64,000 nucleotides of DNA. Source: Symsagittifera roscoffensis. Its lineage: Eukaryota; Xenacoelomorpha; Acoela; Convolutidae. The notes below the pieces were generated by a model. The model saw only the letters and a program-made list of their open reading frames with translations. It did not search any database and had not been told where the DNA came from. Where the stretch lies: contig NC_087062.1 of assembly GCF_963678635.1 (NCBI RefSeq), positions 93,659,845 to 93,723,844 on the forward strand, in the 5' to 3' direction. Below, piece after piece: positions 57,542-64,000 of the stretch (its first letter is position 1; every line of letters starts with the position of its first letter). The translations under genes were made by a program, and so were the position numbers.

Positions 57542-59066
57542 CTGAAACGATATATATTTTAAACACAACATTACGACATTGAAGCGGGTTTGTCAAATGA
57601 TTAAGTTTCGAAGAAAATGCATGATATTTTGTTTTAAAAAAAAGGTATTTCAGCACCCGGAATATTCTTGAATTCCTCCAGGGAGCCAATTCAAAATCAT
57701 TTGGCTCGATTTATACTTTTCAGAAGGTTCTAACAAGGAAAGAAGATCAAAATGTTTGCTGAGCATGAACAAAAAAAATAAAGCTTGCACGAAATTGCTT
57801 CAAGTTTGCATGAAAGAAAGCAAATAATCGAAACAGATTGAGATCTATATCAATCAAAAGCAAAAAAAATTCCTAAATTCCTTTAAACTTGATGCTCAAA
57901 CAACAAACCAACTCATCTAAAAGCAAAAAATTTAATCCATCCATAACAAAACAACAATTTCACCCGTAAACATAAAAAAAACAATTGCTGTCAGTTTACG
58001 AAACTTAAATCGTTGCTCAATAAATTTATGACGTAATTTTGTCTCATTTCCAATTCAATGGAATAGAAAATTCCATTATTAAAATCAAGGCATCATTTGG
58101 CATTGGCAACAAAACTACTAATGCTGAATCATTTCTAGCCTCCCGGGTTGACTTCCATAGACCAAAAATGCTGATCATACAATTCCATAAACTAAGTCTA
58201 AGAAAAAATACTACTCATACAATTTTCATACATTTTGCTAAATTGTTGTCATCGAATTTTCGAAGAACTTTTCTCTTGTTTTCGCATAAATTTTGGTGTA
58301 TCGTACTAATTAAAAAAGGAAAATTTTTTGTCAAAAAAAATGCTAATCATACAATTTCCATATATGGAAATTGTATGACTAGCATTTTCTTGATGGCGAC
58401 AACAAACATTTTTCTAAGTATTTTTGAAATTGCCCCCAAAATTTTTTTTGTGTTTTTTTTCAACCGCAAAATGATTTTCGTACTCAAACAAACATTTTTT
58501 TGAAAAAAAAATTTTGCATGCAAAATTTAATTTTTTGTGTGTATAACGTAGTCCTGGATATACTAATATTGAATTTTTTTCCATTTCTCTTGATAAAATT
58601 TTTCAAAAAAGCTCAAGAATCTTCTTTTTTTTGTATGGCATGTTTTTGTATGCCTTGATCAATGTCTGGTAATTTGAAAATTCAAATTTTAGAAATAATC
58701 ATCTTTGAAATTTTTTGCCAAAATTTAAAAGTTTGATATTTTCGTTATATTATTTGCGTGAGACAGAATTAAGACATTGCAGGCTGTTTCCAAAGCATTT
58801 TTAATGCGTGACGGCCAAACCTTTGGTTACTACATTTGAGTAACCAAGGCTTATGTCATTTGTGTTCGGTTACGAACACAACCAATAAATTTTGACAAAT
58901 TAAAACGTAAAAAATAAATATTTTTAGTTTATGGAAAAATGCTAGTCAATTTCCATATATGAAAAAAATACTAATCATAGACCTTTCATGCAATTTTCTG
59001 TACGTATGGAATTGCATGGAAAGTCTATGACTAGCATTTTTCCTGATGTTTACCTGATGTTTACAC

Positions 59067-59282
59067 CCAGCTCGCAGAAGACTAGGCGGAAAGACTCGGC
59101 GGAAAATTGCAATTGCAGCCGCCACGATGGCTTTTTTCTGTTCGCCCTTTCATATGCACGGGCATCAGCGAAGAAACTGTACCAATAGGACAGTGTTCCC
59201 ACTTCCTGCGCGACGAGACAGATGGCGCCTACGCTGAAGCCATCGACACAATCAGCGAGGTCGTTCACAAAGTCGAGGGTGA
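59067..59282 (-). pseudogene. exon-5 fragment (unit 3)
   Basis: Same piece; one A fewer in the intron's poly-A run than unit 2. Confidence 0.85.
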
Positions 59283-60804
59283 CTGAAACGATATATATTT
59301 TAAACACAACATTACGACATTGAAGCGGGTTTGTCAAATGATTAAGTTTCGAAGAAAATGCATGATATTTTGTTTTAAAAAAAAGTATTTCAGCACCCGG
59401 AATATTCTTGAATTCCTCCAGGGAGCCAATTCAAAATCATTTGGCTCGATTTATACTTTTCAGAAGGTTCTAACAAGGAAAGAAGATCAAAATGTTTGCT
59501 GAGCATGAACAAAAAAAATAAAGCTTGCACGAAATTGCTTCAAGTTTGCATGAAAGAAAGCAAATAATCGAAACAGATTGAGATCTATATCAATCAAAAG
59601 CAAAAAAAATTCCTAAATTCCTTTAAACTTGATGCTCAAACAACAAACCAACTCATCTAAAAACAAAAATTTAATCCATCCATAACAAAACAACAATTTC
59701 ACCCGTAAACATAAAAAAAACAATTGCTGTCAGTTTACGAAACTTAAATCGTTGCTCAATAAATTTATGACGTAATTTTGTCTCATTTCCAATTCAATGG
59801 AATAGAAAATTCCATTATTAAAATCAAGGCATCATTTGGCATTGGCAACAAAACTACTAATGCTGAATCATTTCTAGCCTCCCGGGTTGACTTCCATAGA
59901 CCAAAAATGCTGATCATACAATTCCATAAACTAAGTCTATGAAAAAATACTACTCATACAACATTCATACATTTTGCTAAATTGTTGTCATCGAATTTTC
60001 GAAGAACTTTTCTCTTGTTTTCGCATAAATTTTGGTGTATCGTACTAATTAAAAAAGGAAAATTTTTTGTCAAAAAAAATGCTAATCATACAATTTCCAT
60101 ATATGGAAATTGTATGACTAGCATTTTCTTGATGGCGACAACAAACATTTTTCTAAGTATTTTTGAAATTGCCCCCAAAATTTTTTTTGTGTTTTTTTTC
60201 AACCGCAAAATGATTTTCGTACTCAAACAAACATTTTTTTGAAAAAAAATTTTGCATGCAAAATTTAATTTTTTGTGTGTATAACGTAGTCCTGGATATA
60301 CTAATATTGAATTTTTTTCCATTTCTCTTGATAAAATTTTTCAAAAAAGCTCAAGAATCTTCTTTTTTTTGTATGGCATGTTTTTGTATGCCTTGATCAA
60401 TGTCTGGTAATTTGAAAATTCAAATTTTAGAAATAATCATCTTTGAAATTTTTTGCCAAAATTTAAAAGTTTGATATTTTCGTTATATTATTTGCGTGAG
60501 ACAGAATTAAGACATTGCAGGCTGTTTCCAAAGCATTTTTAATGCGTGACGGCCAAACCTTTGGTTACTACATTTGAGTAACCAAGGCTTATGTCATTTG
60601 TGTTCGGTTACGAACACAACCAATAAATTTTGACAAATTAAAACGTAAAAAATAAATATTTTTAGTTTATGGAAAAATGCTAGTCAATTTCCATATATGA
60701 AAAAAATACTAATCATAGACCTTTCATGCAATTTTCTGTACGTATGGAATTGCATGGAAAGTCTATGACTAGCATTTTTCCTGATGTTTACCTGATGTTT
60801 ACAC

Positions 60805-61020
60805 CCAGCTCGCAGAAGACTAGGCGGAAAGACTCGGCGGAAAATTGCAATTGCAGCCGCCACGATGGCTTTTTTCTGTTCGCCCTTTCATATGCACGGG
60901 CATCAGCGAAGAAACTGTACCAATAGGACAGTGTTCCCACTTCCTGCGCGACGAGACAGATGGCGCCTACGCTGAAGCCATCGACACAATCAGCGAGGTC
61001 GTTCACAAAGTCGAGGGTGA
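60805..61020 (-). pseudogene. exon-5 fragment (unit 4)
   Basis: Same piece, apparently identical to unit 3 in this part. Confidence 0.85.
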
Positions 61021-62620
61021 CTGAAACGATATATATTTTAAACACAACATTACGACATTGAAGCGGGTTTGTCAAATGATTAAGTTTCGAAGAAAATGCA
61101 TGATATTTTGTTTTAAAAAAAAGTATTTCAGCACCCGGAATATTCTTGAATTCCTCCAGGGAGCCAATTCAAAATCATTTGGCTCGATTTATACTTTTCA
61201 GAAGGTTCTAACAAGGAAAGAAGATCAAAATGTTTGCTGAGCATGAACAAAAAAAATAAAGCTTGCACGAAATTGCTTCAAGTTTGCATGAAAGAAAGCA
61301 AATAATCGAAACAGATTGAGATCTATATCAATCAAAAGCAAAAAAAATTCCTAAATTCCTTTAAACTTGATGCTCAAACAACAAACCAACTCATCTAAAA
61401 ACAAAAATTTAATCCATCCATAACAAAACAACAATTTCACCCGTAAACATAAAAAAAACAATTGCTGTCAGTTTACGAAACTTAAATCGTTGCTCAATAA
61501 ATTTATGACGTAATTTTGTCTCATTTCCAATTCAATGGAATAGAAAATTCCATTATTAAAATCAAGGCATCATTTGGCATTGGCAACAAAACTACTAATG
61601 CTGAATCATTTCTAGCCTCCCGGGTTGACTTCCATAGACCAAAAATGCTGATCATACAATTCCATAAACTAAGTCTATGAAAAAATACTACTCATACAAC
61701 ATTCATACATTTTGCTAAATTGTTGTCATCGAATTTTCGAAGAACTTTTCTCTTGTTTTCGCATAAATTTTGGTGTATCGTACTAATTAAAAAAGGAAAA
61801 TTTTTTGTCAAAAAAAATGCTAATCATACAATTTCCATATATGGAAATTGTATGACTAGCATTTTCTTGATGGCGACAACAAACATTTTTCTAAGTATTT
61901 TTGAAATTGCCCCCAAAATTTTTTTTGTGTTTTTTTTCAACCGCAAAATGATTTTCGTACTCAAACAAACATTTTTTTGAAAAAAAATTTTGCATGCAAA
62001 ATTTAATTTTTTGTGTGTATAACGTAGTCCTGGATATACTAATATTGAATTTTTTTCCATTTCTCTTGATAAAATTTTTCAAAAAAGCTCAAGAATCTTC
62101 TTTTTTTTGTATGGCATGTTTTTGTATGCCTTGATCAATGTCTGGTAATTTGAAAATTCAAATTTTAGAAATAATCATCTTTGAAATTTTTTGCCAAAAT
62201 TTAAAAGTTTGATATTTTCGTTATATTATTTGCGTGAGACAGAATTAAGACATTGCAGGCTGTTTCCAAAGCATTTTTAATGCGTGACGGCCAAACCTTT
62301 GGTTACTACATTTGAGTAACCAAGGCTTATGTCATTTGTGTTCGGTTACGAACACAACCAATAAATTTTGACAAATTAAAACGTAAAAAATAAATATTTT
62401 TAGTTTATGGAAAAATGCTAGTCAATTTCCATATATGAAAAAAATACTAATCATAGACCTTTCATGCAATTTTCTGTACGTATGGAATTGCATGGAAAGT
62501 CTATGACTAGCATTTTTCCATATATGGAAATTGTATGACTAGCATTTTTGGTCAACCCGGGCTCCTAGCAATTTAAAAAGTACACACTGTGACAGAAGAA
62601 AAAACTGAAGGGAAAACGAA

Positions 62621-62970
62621 ACAAGACTGCTCGTATCAGGGCGAAGCCCTGAATGTTGCGACTGTCTTTTAAGGTTTATGGAGCAGCAGTAAAAACATTA
62701 AAAAAATAAATTAAATAAAACATAATGAAATTTTTTTTCTCTAAAATTTGAAATGTTTTAATGAAAATCATCTCCCCACACGCCATATAAAGTACAACAA
62801 GACTGCTCGTATCAGGGCGAAGCCCTGAATGTTCCGACTGCCTTTTAAGGCTTATGGAGCAGCAGTAATAAGATTAAAAAATTAATTAAAATAAAAAAAA
62901 ATGAAAATTTTTTTCTAAAATTTGAAATTTTTTAAGAAAAACATCAGCCCACACGCCATATAAAGTACAA
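62621..62970. repeat. pair of 176-bp direct repeats
   Basis: ACAAGACTGCTCGTATCAGG begins at 62621 and again at 62797. The copies share GGGCGAAGCCCTGAATGTT (with an internal hairpin) and end in CACGCCATATAAAGTAC. No coding potential. Confidence 0.85.
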
Positions 62971-63385
62971 AAAGATAGATTTTGTTCCTTGTAACAAATC
63001 AATTATGGCAAATAAGCTTCGATCAACCAATTTGAACGATTTATAAGACGGATTAAATCTCCGCTTACGCGTTAATAGCGCGAATTATATCGCGCGTTAA
63101 TTGTCCCAAATTGGTCAAAATGGCCGAAATGGCAATCTTTAAACCCTCATAACTTTACGAAAAATGATCACAGGTGAAATATCTTTTCAAATTCAAGCTC
63201 AGGACAACAATAGCTTTCGAATGATATAAAAAATTCCGTCAAAATGGCTAGTTAAAATGTCGAAATTTGTCTGAAGAAAAGAAACCCACCCGAGCACAAA
63301 TATTCCGTTACTTTCGTATCGAAAGTCGGAACAATGAACAGTTATGCTCTCAGTAGGAAAGAAACTGTTTGTAATGTTGTACTAT
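62971..63385. other. no gene seen
   Basis: AT-rich, with a short GCGC-containing palindromic stretch near 63078-63100. Nothing else supported. Confidence 0.5.
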
Positions 63386-64000
63386 AATTGTAATGTTGTA
63401 CTATATTCAGCTGCTGCAGGTAAATATAACTTATCCAATTGGGTGATATAATCCAAGTAAATTTCCAAACCCTTGAAAATAATTGAAATTAGTAGTAACG
63501 AATAGTTCCAATAACAGTAACAAGTAAAGAGTGAGGAAAGTAAGTAATTAAAGGAGGTTTTTTATGAACCAATGCACAAATTTGACGTATAGTTCGCGGA
63601 GGAGAGCATCTGCGTGCATTGATTCGGTGTATTCTTTGATTTTTCCGAAAGAATTTCGGAGTTCGGTGAGCTCGGCATCAACCACATGACGCCAGGTGCT
63701 GTTGTCGTTGGTCACCCGCTCATCCAGCTCGCAGAAGACTAGGCGGAAAGACTCGGCGGAAAATTGCAATTGCAGCCGCCACGATGGCTTTTTTCTGTTC
63801 GCCCTTTCATATGCACGGGCATCAGCGAAGAAACTGTACCAATAGGACAGTGTTCCCACTTCCTGCGCGACGAGACAGATGGCGCCTACGCTGAAGCCAT
63901 CGACACAATCAGCGAGGTCGTTCACAAAGTCGAGGGTGACTGAAACGTTATATATTTTAAACACAACATTACGACATTGAAGCGGGTTTGTCAAATGATT
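63386..64000. repeat. segmental duplication of 48083-48696
   Basis: At least 615 bp with a constant offset of 15304, nearly identical (for example CCAAAAG to CCGAAAG near 63646). It runs off the window, so more of the five-exon gene may be duplicated outside. Confidence 0.9.
63548..63939 (-). pseudogene. complete exon-5 copy of the five-exon gene
   Basis: Full-length copy of exon 5 with intact acceptor, frame and stop (FVHWFIKNLL). Unlike the array fragments it keeps the 3' half. If upstream exons exist beyond the window it would be a paralogous gene; otherwise it is a fragment. Confidence 0.6.

Larger units (their letters stand above)
55576..62519. repeat. four-unit 1.74-kb tandem array
   Basis: Units begin at about 55576, 57316, 59057 and 60795 (spacing 1740, 1741, 1738). 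Each holds about 216 bp of the last exon of the five-exon gene, about 160 bp of its last intron, then 1.36 kb of AT-rich sequence with several hairpins: a 46-bp palindrome centred on TTCCATATATGGAA, GGTTAC...GTAACC and TGTGTTCGGTTACGAACACA. Units 3 and 4 are nearly identical; unit 1 differs most. The last unit ends without the exon piece. Confidence 0.95.

Noticed and set aside
58039-58503. 154-codon ORF in array unit 2
   Set aside because: Very AT-rich (Phe/Ile/Asn/Lys) and interrupted in the other units.

Overview
The window is metazoan nuclear DNA. It holds a ribosomal protein S4 gene with four short GT-AG introns, a 12-pass otopetrin-type channel gene, a second five-exon gene, and several classes of retroelement and tandem repeat. 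Short introns (58-294 bp) and AT-rich spacers suggest a compact invertebrate genome; I cannot name the species. Host genes take up a minor share of the window; most of it is mobile or tandemly repeated DNA.

Layout. 1-4283: AT-rich DNA without a convincing gene. 4284-6872 (-): intronless otopetrin-like channel. 7110-9025: small direct repeats around a non-LTR reverse-transcriptase fragment. 10377-23962 (-): a very large decayed Ty3-like retroelement. Its pol keeps RNase H, integrase and a C-terminal domain that looks like a macrodomain. It is followed by about 9 kb of further reading frames, including an SGNH-hydrolase module and a second segment with an SGNH-like GxND motif. 17873-26488 is tandemly duplicated (period 8616 bp) from 26489 on. 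In both copies the reverse transcriptase is missing, and a 51-bp satellite (23963-26470 and 32579-40531) starts at the N-terminal edge of RNase H. 40532-40731: assembly gap. 40732-41108: tandem palindromes. 41109-45404: a 480-bp tandem array with a short reading frame. 45923-47116 (-): RPS4. 48244-50336 (-): unrecognised five-exon gene coding for 448 residues. 51167-55575 (-): a second, different Ty3-like element with a 3' LTR and polypurine tract, also cut off inside reverse transcriptase. 55576-62519: four 1.74-kb tandem units, each carrying part of the last exon and intron of the five-exon gene. 63386-64000: another copy of that gene's last exon, running off the window.

How it fits together. 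The host genes do not form an operon or an obvious pathway. The region reads as a nest of retroelements whose 5' halves have been replaced by tandem arrays, with arrays and gene fragments copied repeatedly. The most unusual coding content is the large retroelement: a pol with an apparent macrodomain, followed by SGNH-type modules and several unidentified proteins where envelope or accessory genes would lie. It is decayed (about seven in-frame stops and at least eight frame changes), and the two tandem copies share these breaks across the region they have in common, so the duplication came after the decay.
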